A DNA stretch of 64,000 bases. Source: Nostoc sp. C052. Its GTDB lineage: Bacteria > Cyanobacteriota > Cyanobacteriia > Cyanobacteriales > Nostocaceae. This document shows, in pieces, positions 27,842 to 37,000 of this stretch; position 1 is the stretch's first letter; the number at the start of each line of letters is the position of its first letter. The position numbers were made by a program, and so were the translations under genes. The notes under the pieces are model-generated. The model was not told the origin of the DNA. It worked only from the letters and a program-made list of their open reading frames with translations, and ran no database searches. The stretch lies in NCBI RefSeq assembly GCF_013393905.1, contig NZ_CP040272.1, positions 5,762,001 through 5,826,000 on the forward strand, written 5' to 3'.

Positions 27842-29986
27842 TTAATTATCCTCGATCGCTGAGGAACGACGGCGACGGCGACGGCTGGCAGTAGCGCTGC
27901 TATTGGCTTCACTTTCATCTGCGATCTCGTTGGCTTTGGCGGCTTTGGCAGACAAGCGTCCCGAAGGATTCGCAGTCAACTCCGATGTTTCAGTTGTCTC
28001 TTCGATTAAAGATTTTGGTTCTGGCTCAACAACTTTTGGTGTCGGTATTTTGCTTGTGGTTATTTCAGGTGTTGCCTTTTGGGCAATAGTGATTATTTCA
28101 GGTGTTGCTTTTTGGACAATAGTTGATTCTGAGGTCGATTCAATTGGGGTCGTTGGCAATTGACCAGGCTGAATCACATTAATAATCACAGACTTGGTAT
28201 TTTTAACCTCTTGTTCTAGCTTCACCAAAGGAGATATTCCCATCAAGGCAAATATATCCTGTTCTTGGAGGCTCATTTCTACAGTTCTAATCTCCGGTGG
28301 TTCTACCACTGGCTTAACTGGTTCTGCCTTGATAATTTTAGTGCGCTCTACTACTCTTTCACTCCAACCTGGTTTACCAAGGGTAGGGGATGGGATCTCT
28401 GGTGCAGATCCTAGTTCTGGTTCTACATCCAGGTCTAAGTCTGGCTCGTTGACAAAAGCTAGCGGATTGGGAACAATCCGAGCTTCATCTTTCCCGTTTA
28501 ACCCATTGACGCCAATTCGACTGCGGCGAGTGCGGGTACGACGTTTATCATTAAGTTCTTGATAACTAGGATGATTGATCAGATTTAGGTTGCTCAATTC
28601 TGAGTCGCCGTCAAATGCTTCGCCAAATCCATCGTAGGTTTCTCGTGGTTCTGGAGTGCGGGCAGATGGCTGACGTGGTTCTCGGTGAGGTAAGGATACA
28701 AAACGCTCGCGCTCTGGTGTATCTGCCGGTATCGGCAATCGATTTTCGATTTCTCCAGGGAGACGCACAGTATGTCCTAAACCGCCACAGGTAGGACAAG
28801 TTTCACCAAATAATTCGTAAATATTTTGACCCTGACGTTTGCGGGTCAGTTCTACTAAACCTAGTTCGGTGAGTTGGGCAATCTGGGGACGAGCTTTGTC
28901 TGCTTTGAGTGCTTTATTAAAGTGTTCGAGAACTTGTAGTTGGTCGCGTCGCGATTCCATATCGATAAAATCAACGACGATCACCCCGGCGATATTCCGC
29001 AGACGCAACTGGCGAGCAATTTCTGTTGCAGCTTCACAGTTTGTCCACAAAACTGTTTCTCTAGCTGTTGCCGATCGCGTGAAGGAACCTGAGTTAACAT
29101 CAATTACGGTTAATGCCTCCGTCGGCTCAATGATGATGTAACCGCCAGAAGGTAGGTCTACTCTCGGTTTCAGGGCTTCTCGAATCGCAGCAGTGATACG
29201 GAAGTATTCTAAAATTGGGGAGCGATCGCGATGATGGTCAATCAACAATCCCTGCGGTGTTTGACCGCCACTCCAATTCTGCAAGTACTGTTTGACGCGC
29301 TTCAAACCAGTACTAGAATCTACGACAATCCGATTGACATCCGCGCCGTACATATCTCGCAATACGCGCTGGATAAAGTCATCGTCCCGGTTGAGCAGTG
29401 CTGGAGCGCGGGTAGAATGGGCTTCCTGCTGAATGGCTTCCCATTGCTTTTGCAGCAACTCCAAATCTTCCATAATCGCTTCTTCGGGTTTGCCTTCGGC
29501 TTCTGTACGCACGAGCAAGCCCATTCCTGCCGGTTTGACCAAAATCGCTAATGCTCGCAAGCGGTTGCGTTCACTTTCACTTTTAATCCGTCGGGATAAA
29601 TTTACGCCCCGACCATAAGGCATCAGTACTACGTAGCGTCCAGGTAAAGTAATATTACCCGTGAGCCTGGGCCCTTTTGTCCCCGTTGGCTCTTTCATTA
29701 CTTGCACCAAAACTTTCTGCTGTGGTGCAAGTAGTTCTGTAATTGCTGCTGCGGTACGCTTCAGCTTCAATGGTCCTAAGTCGGTGACGTGAATAAAACC
29801 GTTACGCTCTGGATCGCCAATATTGACAAAAGCCGCATCTATCCCAGGTAATACGTTTTCTACTACTCCTAAGTAGATATCACCTATTTGATGATGACCT
29901 GTAGCAACAACGAGTTCCTGTATTTGATCTTCAGAAAAAACCGCAGCAATTTGGTGCTGCTCCGCGATGATAATTTGTTTTGGCAT
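27842..29986 (-). CDS. rne: Ribonuclease E/G, cyanobacterial type
   Basis: Endoribonuclease for mRNA decay and rRNA processing, 714 residues. The S1 domain lies at about 36-120 (IGDIYLGVVENVLPGIDAAF, VNIG). The catalytic DNase I-like domain carries ALTVIDVNSGSF and GVIVVDFIDM, with the two metal-binding Asp residues, and the zinc-link CPTCGG lies near 400. The C-terminal third is low complexity. The protein ends with RRRRRRSSAIEDN; RRRRRRSSA (702-710) is the nonapeptide reported to bind polynucleotide phosphorylase in Anabaena. Start is ATG 29986, after a long leader. Confidence 0.97.
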   Translation of the reverse strand: MPKQIIIAEQHQIAAVFSEDQIQELVVATGHHQIGDIYLGVVENVLPGIDAAFVNIGDPERNGFIHVTDLGPLKLKRTAAAITELLAPQQKVLVQVMKEPTGTKGPRLTGNITLPGRYVVLMPYGRGVNLSRRIKSESERNRLRALAILVKPAGMGLLVRTEAEGKPEEAIMEDLELLQKQWEAIQQEAHSTRAPALLNRDDDFIQRVLRDMYGADVNRIVVDSSTGLKRVKQYLQNWSGGQTPQGLLIDHHRDRSPILEYFRITAAIREALKPRVDLPSGGYIIIEPTEALTVIDVNSGSFTRSATARETVLWTNCEAATEIARQLRLRNIAGVIVVDFIDMESRRDQLQVLEHFNKALKADKARPQIAQLTELGLVELTRKRQGQNIYELFGETCPTCGGLGHTVRLPGEIENRLPIPADTPERERFVSLPHREPRQPSARTPEPRETYDGFGEAFDGDSELSNLNLINHPSYQELNDKRRTRTRRSRIGVNGLNGKDEARIVPNPLAFVNEPDLDLDVEPELGSAPEIPSPTLGKPGWSERVVERTKIIKAEPVKPVVEPPEIRTVEMSLQEQDIFALMGISPLVKLEQEVKNTKSVIINVIQPGQLPTTPIESTSESTIVQKATPEIITIAQKATPEITTSKIPTPKVVEPEPKSLIEETTETSELTANPSGRLSAKAAKANEIADESEANSSATASRRRRRRSSAIEDN

Positions 29987-30925
29987 TCAATTTCCTCAAA
30001 AATTGGCAGCACTTATGGGTTTGAGGTTTGTTGTATCAAATCCGGTTAATTACTTATAATTCAAAACTCCCCGCGTCTCCGCGTCAGCTTTCATCACCAG
30101 TGTTTTCTCGGTTTGATATTATACTTTTGCTGCCCTCACAACCCTCAAAAGGCGCTACTGGTAATAAAAATCGCAAATCTGAGCTTCTAAGTTAAATAGC
30201 TATTGGCGCTCTTAAGAGCGTTTCCACGGCTGATTATTCCAGAACTGCTGCATATCGTTTAAGCAATTAAATCAACCGTCCGTAGTTGATCTGTAATACA
30301 ATACCCTCAAATCTTGAGAGTTCTGAGTTGAAAGTTTTAAATCCTGAGTGAGCGTTTGAACTCAGGATGCTTCATTGAAGTAACCTACTGAATTCATTAA
30401 GAAAAAGAAACTATTTCTATTTTTCATTCCCCGGATTTATCTTAGGGTTATACTCAGCAGCGCCAGTTGCTATCCTGCCTTGAGCTGCTCTAGCCTAAGA
30501 CAAGCCGCGCTTTGCGCGTCTGTGAAAGTCTACAAGTCGGCATGATAACCGACAGCAGTTGCTTTAACTCTAAAAAAGTAATGCACTAGCTCTTCGGCAC
30601 TACATGGATTAGACATTCTAGCAGTTGTTTAAAAAGCATGGATTTAGAGAAGCTAACTGAGCCTGCTGTTAGTTACTGATTCACAAGGTAGCTATAGAGA
30701 GAGTGTGCATTCTTTAATTTGCTGTTTGTTTGTCTAGGATAAAATCCTAGAAGTTGCACTCTAAATATCTTTGCTTTCGCCCCCTGAATACCAGGGTAGT
30801 GAACCAGCTAATTCAATGCAGCGCCAGAAAATTTCTCTTCACCCTATTCTAACGCAACCTTGCTAAAAATCAATTCATATTACCTGCCATGTCAGGACAA
30901 CTACTAGCAAGTTGCCTTACAGGGA
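29987..30925 (-). promoter_or_regulatory. Long structured leader region of rne
   Basis: 939 bp without a gene between the radical SAM gene and rne, both on the minus strand. Stem-loops include GCGCTCTTAAGAGCG (30207-30221), TCCTGAG...CTCAGGA near 30344-30369, and TAGGATAAAATCCTA near 30736-30750. rne transcripts typically have long 5' UTRs cleaved by RNase E itself, so this is a good candidate for autoregulation. The promoter was not located. Confidence 0.5.
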
Positions 30926-33628
30926 TTATACCCCTAAAATTAGCCGATTGCGGTGGATGTGGAGGAGTTGAAATTCTACATTCGCCACTGCTTCTAGCAT
31001 AAACAGGATTTGTTCGGGACGCAACACCAAACCGTCCTGGCGATAGCTACCTAGATAACGGATTACAGATGACATGGATTCTGCAATGCAATTGTAGTTT
31101 TCTACTAATTCCAGTTCAAACAAGCGATCGCGCAGATTTATTAACTGGCTCTTGCCTGATTTAGTTGTTTGCTCGTACCAAAATTCCTCTTTTGCTTTGA
31201 TTATATCAATCCAGTTTTGCCATTGTATGGGTGTTGTTTCTTTAAGTGCTGCTACAGTAATCAGATACTCTGCGGACTCTAGCAGTTGGGTAGCGGCGCT
31301 AGCTTTTAAATCTATCTGCTCCACATTATATATTGGTATGTCTGTGGGCATTTCACAAGCTAACTTTCTGAAGAAAGTATCAACTTCCACTGGCACAGTT
31401 AACTCAAAATCTGCAATTTCACCGCTGCTAGTAGCCCCTAGAGCTAAAGCAGTTGCGAGAGAAATCCGTGGCATTGGGTGAAACCCGCCAGTAAAAGCAA
31501 TTGGTAAGCCTGCTCGTCGCACAACTCGGTCAAATAGACGGATTAAATCAAGATGGCTCATCAAAGCCATATTACCTTGTTTCCCAAACCAAACTCGCAG
31601 TCTTTGCGCCTTAGTTGTGTTGGGCACAAATTCGCCAGCAAATTTTGGGATAGCAGGTGATTCAATCACCACGTTATGCCCAAAATCAGTACCACAGACG
31701 CCACAATGAGAACAACCTTCAAAAGAGCAGTCGGGTACAATTGCAGCTTCTAGAGCGCGTTGCAAGTCTTCTTGAAGCCACTTTTTATTAATGCCGGTAT
31801 CAATATGATCCCAGGGTAGGGGGGCATCAAAAGAGTGGGGAGTGAGGAGTGAGGAGTTAGGAGTTAGGAATTGGGTATTTTCCGCATCTCCCGATCTTTT
31901 CTGCTCTTGTACATGAAACAAATTCCATTCGCCATTTTCTACTTGGCGGTATTTCCAATCTAAATCGGCTTGGGCGATCGCAATTTCCCAAGCACTAAAA
32001 GCTCGATCTAAATTTTCATACCAGGAATCCATACCAGCACCTAATTCCCAGGCACGGCGGACTACTTTCCCCAAATTGCGATCGCCTCGTCCCACAAAAT
32101 CTTCCATTGCTGAAATGCGGACATCGGTGAAATTTACCTTAACTGCCTTGATTCGGCGGAATTCTTGCCGTAAAAGGTTTTGTTTTCGCTTAAATTCAGC
32201 AGTAGAAACTGAGTGCCACTGGAATGGTGTATGGGGCTTGGGTGTAAAGTTGGAAATTGTCAGGTTAAAGTTTAGGGGTTTTCTACCTTTGCCCCGACAT
32301 TCTCGCTGTAGCCAGCTTACTGTTTCGGCAATGCCCACAACGTCGGCATCCGTCTCACCCGGCAAGCCAATCATAAAATACAACTTTATTTTATCCCAGC
32401 CTTGCTCCCAAGCGGTTTTCACCCCCCGCAATAGTTCTTCATTTGTCAACCCTTTATTTACAATATCTCGCATCCGCTGAGTACCAGCCTCAGGAGCAAA
32501 AGTCAGTCCACCTTGGCGTGTACCTCCAAGGATGTTGGCAATATTCTCATCAAATCTGTCTACCCGTTGGCTTGGTAGAGTCAGAGAAATATTTTCATTT
32601 TTTAAGCGATTTTTGATTTCCATCCCTACTGCTGGTAGGGACAAATAATCAGAGCAACTCAGAGATAGTAAGGAAAATTCATTGTAACCAGTTGCCCGCA
32701 TACCCTGTTCAATTGCTTCTACCACCTTATTGGGTTCTACATCCCGTGCTGGTCGAGTCAGCATTCCTGGTTGACAGAAGCGACAGCCACGAGTGCAACC
32801 ACGCCGGATCTCAATGGTTAAGCGGTCATGAACTGTTTCTACATAGGGAACTAACCCAATGGAATATGCTGGTATGGGAGTTGCAACCCGTCGCAGAATT
32901 CGTTTTGGGACATCTGGGCGATGAGGGTGAACTGAGCCATCCTCTGCCATATCGTAAAACTGAGGCACGTACACACCTGGTATCTGTGCCAAATCCAGCA
33001 ACAGATGTTCTCGACTTAATCCTGATTGCTTGCCTTCTTCTAATACCAAACCAATTTCTGGCAGCAGTTCTTCTCCATCTCCAAGGGCGAAAAAGTCGAA
33101 GAAGTCAGCATAAGGCTCAGGATTTGATGTCGCTGTTTGCCCACCAGCGAAAATCAACGGAAAGGATGACCGGGTATCGGTAGATTCTCTGCCTCCCTGC
33201 CCCTCTGCTACTCTGCTCCCCTGCCTCTCTCGCCATGTCAGGGGAATTCCAGCCAAATCCAACATTTCGAGGATATTAGTTGCACCCAGTTCGTAACTGA
33301 GGCTAAAGCCCAAAATGTCGAATTCTGTTAGCGATCGCTTTGACTCTACCGCAAACAATGGCGTATTAGTTTCGCGTAGTTTGGCTGCCAGGTCTTGTCC
33401 TGGGAGGTAGGCGCGATCGCACAATTGACGCGGTTGGGCATTTAAAATGTTATAGAGGATAATGTGCCCTAAGTTAGATGCACCGACTTCATATACTTCT
33501 GGGTAGGTTAAAACCCAATGTATTGCTGTCGTATCCCAAGCTTTGTGTATTGCTAATAGCTCGTTACCCAGGTAACGAGCTGGTTTGGAAATACCCGATG
33601 TTATTAATTTTTCAACTGCAACAACCAC
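30926..33628 (-). CDS. B12-binding radical SAM protein fused to DUF2344 (TIGR03960/TIGR03936 type)
   Basis: A 900-residue cytosolic protein. An N-terminal cobalamin-binding-like domain (about 30-250) precedes the radical SAM core with cluster cysteines Cys278, Cys282 and Cys285 (RRGCTRGCRFCQPG). The C-terminal domain from about 680 (RVWFGKQGNMALMSHLDLIR; AGLPIAFTGGFHPMPR) is DUF2344, often encoded next to rne/rng; here the two are fused. The substrate is unknown; an RNA-linked role is inferred from the neighbourhood. Two low-complexity insertions (132-153 and 574-600) are encoded by tandem heptamer repeats. Start is ATG 33628. Confidence 0.88.
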   Translation of the reverse strand: MVVAVEKLITSGISKPARYLGNELLAIHKAWDTTAIHWVLTYPEVYEVGASNLGHIILYNILNAQPRQLCDRAYLPGQDLAAKLRETNTPLFAVESKRSLTEFDILGFSLSYELGATNILEMLDLAGIPLTWRERQGSRVAEGQGGRESTDTRSSFPLIFAGGQTATSNPEPYADFFDFFALGDGEELLPEIGLVLEEGKQSGLSREHLLLDLAQIPGVYVPQFYDMAEDGSVHPHRPDVPKRILRRVATPIPAYSIGLVPYVETVHDRLTIEIRRGCTRGCRFCQPGMLTRPARDVEPNKVVEAIEQGMRATGYNEFSLLSLSCSDYLSLPAVGMEIKNRLKNENISLTLPSQRVDRFDENIANILGGTRQGGLTFAPEAGTQRMRDIVNKGLTNEELLRGVKTAWEQGWDKIKLYFMIGLPGETDADVVGIAETVSWLQRECRGKGRKPLNFNLTISNFTPKPHTPFQWHSVSTAEFKRKQNLLRQEFRRIKAVKVNFTDVRISAMEDFVGRGDRNLGKVVRRAWELGAGMDSWYENLDRAFSAWEIAIAQADLDWKYRQVENGEWNLFHVQEQKRSGDAENTQFLTPNSSLLTPHSFDAPLPWDHIDTGINKKWLQEDLQRALEAAIVPDCSFEGCSHCGVCGTDFGHNVVIESPAIPKFAGEFVPNTTKAQRLRVWFGKQGNMALMSHLDLIRLFDRVVRRAGLPIAFTGGFHPMPRISLATALALGATSSGEIADFELTVPVEVDTFFRKLACEMPTDIPIYNVEQIDLKASAATQLLESAEYLITVAALKETTPIQWQNWIDIIKAKEEFWYEQTTKSGKSQLINLRDRLFELELVENYNCIAESMSSVIRYLGSYRQDGLVLRPEQILFMLEAVANVEFQLLHIHRNRLILGV
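31836..31880. repeat. In-frame GGAGTTA/GGAGTGA STRR within the radical SAM gene
   Basis: GTGAGGAGTGAGGAGTTAGG and further heptamers lie inside the coding frame and encode the stretch FLTPNSSLLTPHSF (587-600) on the minus strand. The frame stays open through the array. Confidence 0.85.
33180..33236. repeat. In-frame CTCTGCC/CCCCTGC repeat within the radical SAM gene
   Basis: Degenerate CTCTGCC, CCTGCCC and CTCTGCT units encode residues about 132-153 (RERQGSRVAEGQGGREST) on the minus strand, between the conserved GIPL-TW and SFPLIFAGGQ segments. Confidence 0.7.
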
Positions 33629-33772
33629 TGTGCTATCTTCTAGCTACCTTAATTACAGCTACCCAAACCCAACCTTAGCATTGAATTAGGACTTCTAACA
33701 GAGTTTATCGTTGCAACTTACAATTCCTTTACATTAAAATCTACTTCTTTTCCCAAGCTTTGTACTTTGACA

Positions 33773-34108
33773 TTAAAGTTCTGTTTGGCTCAATGCAGCT
33801 TCACCGTCTAAGATTTCAAATACCCTATCAAGTTGCGTTAGTTCAAAAATAATTCTAATTGGTGGAGCAACGGCGCAAAGTCGGCAACTTCGTCCTAAAG
33901 TAAGAGCCAGTTTGTGTGTAGATAACAATGCCATCAACCCTGCGCTGTCTAAGGATTCTACTGCTGCGAGGTCTACTACCAAGATGGAAATACCATTTTG
34001 TGCCAACGCTGTGGTCATATCTCGTTCAAATTCCAAGGCGTTTGCAGCATTCAAACACCCTTGGGGGCGAATAACTGCAATCTTGGGATAGTTAAGCACT
34101 GCCTGCAT
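33773..34108 (-). CDS. STAS-domain protein (anti-sigma factor antagonist type)
   Basis: A 111-residue single STAS domain: VIRPQGCLNAANALEFERDM, then LVVDLAAVESLDSAGLMALL with the Ser of DSAGL at the position phosphorylated in SpoIIAA-like antagonists. Such proteins switch partner proteins such as anti-sigma kinases. No kinase or phosphatase is encoded nearby, so the partner is unknown. Start is ATG 34108. It is a lone gene. Confidence 0.88.
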   Translation of the reverse strand: MQAVLNYPKIAVIRPQGCLNAANALEFERDMTTALAQNGISILVVDLAAVESLDSAGLMALLSTHKLALTLGRSCRLCAVAPPIRIIFELTQLDRVFEILDGEAALSQTEL

Positions 34109-34579
34109 AGTTACATCCTATTAAGAATTTTGAAGCGTCAAGCTAAGGATTATTTGAACATAAACTCTATTTTGTTGCATCGACCATACGTCTTACCTCT
34201 CTTTGCTGAATCTTTATTGCTTTCGCATCTCTGTTTAAAGATTGTTATAATTCCAGCTTAAAATGTGTTTATGTATACTTTTTTTTTATCTCAGTTCAAA
34301 AACAATCAACTATAGACAGTCATAGAGCAGACAAATCATCAGTAACTATGCTGAGAAATCTTGCTTAGTCTATAACTAAAGCTAATTTAACCAAGTCTTA
34401 ACGGTAGGTTAAATCTTTCACTTTAGCGTTGCTGATGGCATACGGCAAAGCCAAAGCGAATTATCTATCCAACTAATTAAAGTGTGATATATATCACTAG
34501 TAAGTTAGTATTTGGAACACTCTTCATACTTAGGCTAATCTGGAATGATTAGTATCATATTACGGTTTGGTTATTACTT
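34109..34579. other. 471-bp divergent intergenic region
   Basis: AT-rich region between the STAS gene (minus) and the small plus-strand gene at 34580. ATTACGGTTTGG precedes the latter. There is no tandem repeat, no recognised RNA, and nothing I can assign. Confidence 0.5.
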
Positions 34580-34780
34580 ATGAGAACTCAGTACGCTATT
34601 CGTAAATTGGTAGAAAAAGCTCTTGACATAAAAAAACTCACCCCTGAGATAGAAAATGAAATCAACTCAGAACTGACAGAACTTGGTTATATTTCTGATG
34701 TTGATTACGAAGCCCTCGAATTATTAATGGCAGAGATGGATGCTGGCAGAATTCAGTTAGTTCCTAGCCTGGGATATTAG
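34580..34780 (+). CDS. Small conserved hypothetical protein
   Basis: A 66-residue acidic, helical protein (MRTQYAIRKLVEKALDIKKL; ELGYISDVDYEALELLMAEM). It resembles short proteins that I recall from Nostoc genomes with a repeated L-T-x-E...L...G-x-[IL]-S-x-x-[DE]-Y-x-A-L pattern. No known domain and no function can be assigned. The coding look is good: steady codon use, no repeat origin. A dispersed repeat follows its stop. Confidence 0.6.
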   Translation: MRTQYAIRKLVEKALDIKKLTPEIENEINSELTELGYISDVDYEALELLMAEMDAGRIQLVPSLGY

Positions 34781-34792
34781 AATAATTCGTAA

Positions 34793-34920
34793 TGACGTTC
34801 TCTACCTTCGCGCAGCGTGTCGCAGACAGACGCTAAAAGCGTAGCTTGTTTACCTGTAAGGGTACGCGGACTCGTTCTAAGTGTTGGTGCAGCCTCTCAT
34901 AGAGAAGGCTTTACGCTCCA
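34793..34920. repeat. Dispersed repeat related to the nested 113-bp insert
   Basis: In reverse orientation to 3976-4088 it shares GACGCTAAAAGCGTAGCTTG (34832-34851), CCTGTAAGGGTACG and GAGAAGGCTTTACGCT (34901-34916). The middle and outer parts are diverged. It lies between the small gene at 34580 and the minus-strand gene at 35061. Confidence 0.65.
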
Positions 34921-35060
34921 CTAATGTAATTAAGTTTTGTAACGGTGATTGAAAAAAAGCTACAAAACTTGCCCATGAAGAGAGATTAATGAAAGATGCT
35001 GGTATTTGCTACGGAGTGGGGAGAATAATGATAAATGCCAAATACCCAATGCCCCATACT

Positions 35061-35465
35061 CTAATCCTCAATCCCCAATCCCTCTTGATACGCTTGCCAC
35101 AGTTGGTGAATAAACTGATTTAGTTGCTGCTTTGCGGCTGAATTTGATTCAGTTTTTGGTTCTTTTGCTAAAACTTGGCTCAAGAAGGTAATTACTTCTG
35201 TGTCTAATGCTGGACAAAATAAATTGGCAGGCCAAAGCAGATCAGATGCATCTCGCAAATCGGTAATTAGCGGCGATTCTTGAATGAAAGTGACCATTAA
35301 TAAAGGACGCACCCAGCATAACTGACGGGAAACTACAAACTGAATGACTTCTGCATACAGATTCCTGTCGCCATGTTTTAAAGACACAATTTGTCCTGGT
35401 TGAAGAAATTCTAGACTGATGTCCATCATTATGCAGTTTGGGCAGGGGCAAGGATTATTTTGCAA
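35061..35465 (-). CDS. Conserved hypothetical protein
   Basis: A 134-residue protein, probably cytosolic. The N-terminal half looks like a small beta barrel (LEFLQPGQIVSLKHGDRNLY, AEVIQFVVSRQLCWVRPLLM) and the C-terminal half is helical (QQLNQFIHQLWQAYQEGL). The open frame begins with a Cys-rich stretch (MQNNPCPCPNCIMMDISLEF); a start at the internal ATG pair (35429 or 35426) would drop it and seems at least as likely. No motif gives a function. Confidence 0.65.
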   Translation of the reverse strand: MQNNPCPCPNCIMMDISLEFLQPGQIVSLKHGDRNLYAEVIQFVVSRQLCWVRPLLMVTFIQESPLITDLRDASDLLWPANLFCPALDTEVITFLSQVLAKEPKTESNSAAKQQLNQFIHQLWQAYQEGLGIED

Positions 35466-35726
35466 CTTCCTTAATCTTAAAAGTGAAAATGCGTTAACTT
35501 TAAGGAAGGCTTCTGTAAGATTAGGGTAACACTGTTACGGCAGCCATGTCTAAGACATCTGCCTTACAAGTGGCTACGCAAGACTAATACGACCAATCCT
35601 TGGCAGTAAAAGGTTTTCCTAGCATAGTATCTGAGCAGAAATACTATAGAATAGGTGAACGACTGTTGAGCGATCGCAAAACAGAGACTTTGTTGTAGTG
35701 AAGTAACGAGAAAAGAGCAAAGAGCC

Positions 35727-36008
35727 GTGTCAGTTGAAACCATTGAAAAGCCTTCCACAACCCGCAAGCTCGCGCCTCGGTATCGCGTTTTGCTCCATAA
35801 CGACGACTACAACTCGATGGAGCATGTTGTGCAGTCACTAATAGCGACTGTGCCAAGTCTTACGCAACCCCAGGCTGTGAGCATTATGATGGAAGCCCAT
35901 ACTAACGGGCTAGCTTTAGTAATTACTTGCGCTCAGGAACACGCTGAGTTTTATTGCGAAACATTGATCAGTCACGGTTTAAGTAGCACGATTGAACCTG
36001 ATGAATAG
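35727..36008 (+). CDS. clpS: ATP-dependent Clp protease adaptor ClpS
   Basis: N-end-rule adaptor that hands substrates to ClpC/ClpP. The 93-residue protein shows the binding core YRVLLHNDDYNSMEHVVQSL with the Asn-Asp-Asp substrate-pocket residues, MMEAHTNGLALV with the conserved His, and QEHAEFYCETL. Cyanobacteria have two ClpS forms; this one looks like the canonical ClpS1. The start is GTG 35727. TCATTGG heptamers follow the stop, then the CPBP protease gene after 66 bp. Confidence 0.94.
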   Translation: MSVETIEKPSTTRKLAPRYRVLLHNDDYNSMEHVVQSLIATVPSLTQPQAVSIMMEAHTNGLALVITCAQEHAEFYCETLISHGLSSTIEPDE

Positions 36009-36037
36009 TCATTAGTCATTGGTCATTGGTCATTAGT
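36004..36037. repeat. TCATTGG/TCATTAG STRR
   Basis: About four tandem units of GTCATTG or GTCATTA directly at the clpS stop codon. Confidence 0.8.
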
Positions 36038-36074
36038 TGAAATATAGAGTATTGGCTGGTGACTTAACATTGGT

Positions 36075-36899
36075 ATGAAAGAAAACCTTGTCCGTTTAGC
36101 TGAACGCCCTGCTCCTATTAGGCTGGGTGGTTTTATTTTGACTTTATTGTTGCTATGGTTGCCATTAGCTGCACCAATATACTTACTAGTACATGATTCA
36201 AACTTAGAAAGTATATTGACATTGGTATTATTATATGTAGTTTTTATTTTTCTTCTGAGACTATGGGGTAAATATGTCTACCAGCAGCCCCAAATTCTGC
36301 GGCATTATGGCTTAGAATTCACGCGACAAAATGGTGTGGATTTAATACGTGGCTTGGCTATAGGCATAATTAATATTCTGATACTTTTTGGGTTAGAAAG
36401 TTTGTTGGGTTGGTTGGTGTGGCAACAACCGAAAGTTTTCTTGCTGAAAGTTGTTTTAGAGGGTTCACTTGTTGGCTTAGGTGTTGGATTTGCTGAGGAA
36501 TTGTTATTCCGAGGCTGGTTGCTAGATGAGTTACAACGAGATTACAGTCTGCGTGTGGCACTGTGGACAGATGCAACTGCCTTTGCTACATTGCACTTTA
36601 TTAAACCCTTAGAAGCAATTATTCATACACTGCCGCAATTTCCAGCTTTAGTACTGCTGGGGTTAACGCAAGTGTGGGGAAAGCGTTGGCGGAGGGGACG
36701 CTTGGGTTTTCCAATTGGTTTACATGGTGGTTTAGTTTGGGGTTACTACATTATTAATGTTGGGGAATTAGTGAAATATTCGGATCTTGTTCCTGATTGG
36801 GTAACTGGTGTGAATAATAATCCCCTACAAGGAGTGATGGGGGTATTGTTCATGAGTGTACTAGCTTTGTGGATACGAGGGCGAACAGTGAAAAATTAA
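36075..36899 (+). CDS. CPBP family intramembrane metalloprotease
   Basis: A 274-residue multi-span membrane protein of the CPBP (Abi/Rce1-like) family. Motif 1 is EELLFRGWLL with Glu141-Glu142 and Arg146; motif 2 is FATLHFIK with the metal His near 194; a third conserved region is GLHGGLVWGY. At least six hydrophobic stretches are visible. The family includes prenyl-protein proteases and bacteriocin self-immunity proteins. The substrate here is unknown. Start ATG 36075; it may share a transcript with clpS. Confidence 0.88.
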   Translation: MKENLVRLAERPAPIRLGGFILTLLLLWLPLAAPIYLLVHDSNLESILTLVLLYVVFIFLLRLWGKYVYQQPQILRHYGLEFTRQNGVDLIRGLAIGIINILILFGLESLLGWLVWQQPKVFLLKVVLEGSLVGLGVGFAEELLFRGWLLDELQRDYSLRVALWTDATAFATLHFIKPLEAIIHTLPQFPALVLLGLTQVWGKRWRRGRLGFPIGLHGGLVWGYYIINVGELVKYSDLVPDWVTGVNNNPLQGVMGVLFMSVLALWIRGRTVKN

Positions 36900-36979
36900 A
36901 GATGGGTAATGAACTTGTAGAAAAATAAAATATCGGCTAAAAAGAAACTACATTATTAATATTTCATTTAGGCAAAGTG

Positions 36980-37000
36980 TCAGAGTGCAGCACGCAGCAT
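36980..37000 (-). pseudogene. Possible toxin remnant coupled to the antitoxin-like gene
   Basis: The TGA stop of the antitoxin-like gene overlaps an ATG (TGATG), the translational coupling usual for toxin-antitoxin pairs, but the second frame stops after six codons (MLRAAL). No toxin-sized frame fits in the roughly 100 bp before the CPBP gene. This is an inference from arrangement only. Confidence 0.3.

Noticed and set aside
27903..28562. Two plus-strand frames opposite the rne C-terminal region
   Set aside because: They are antisense by-products of a low-complexity coding region with no start signal or family resemblance.
29987..30925. tRNA or other stable RNA gene in the rne leader
   Set aside because: I searched by eye for a cloverleaf with GGTTC-type T arm and a CCA-proximal stem and found none; the stems seen are isolated.
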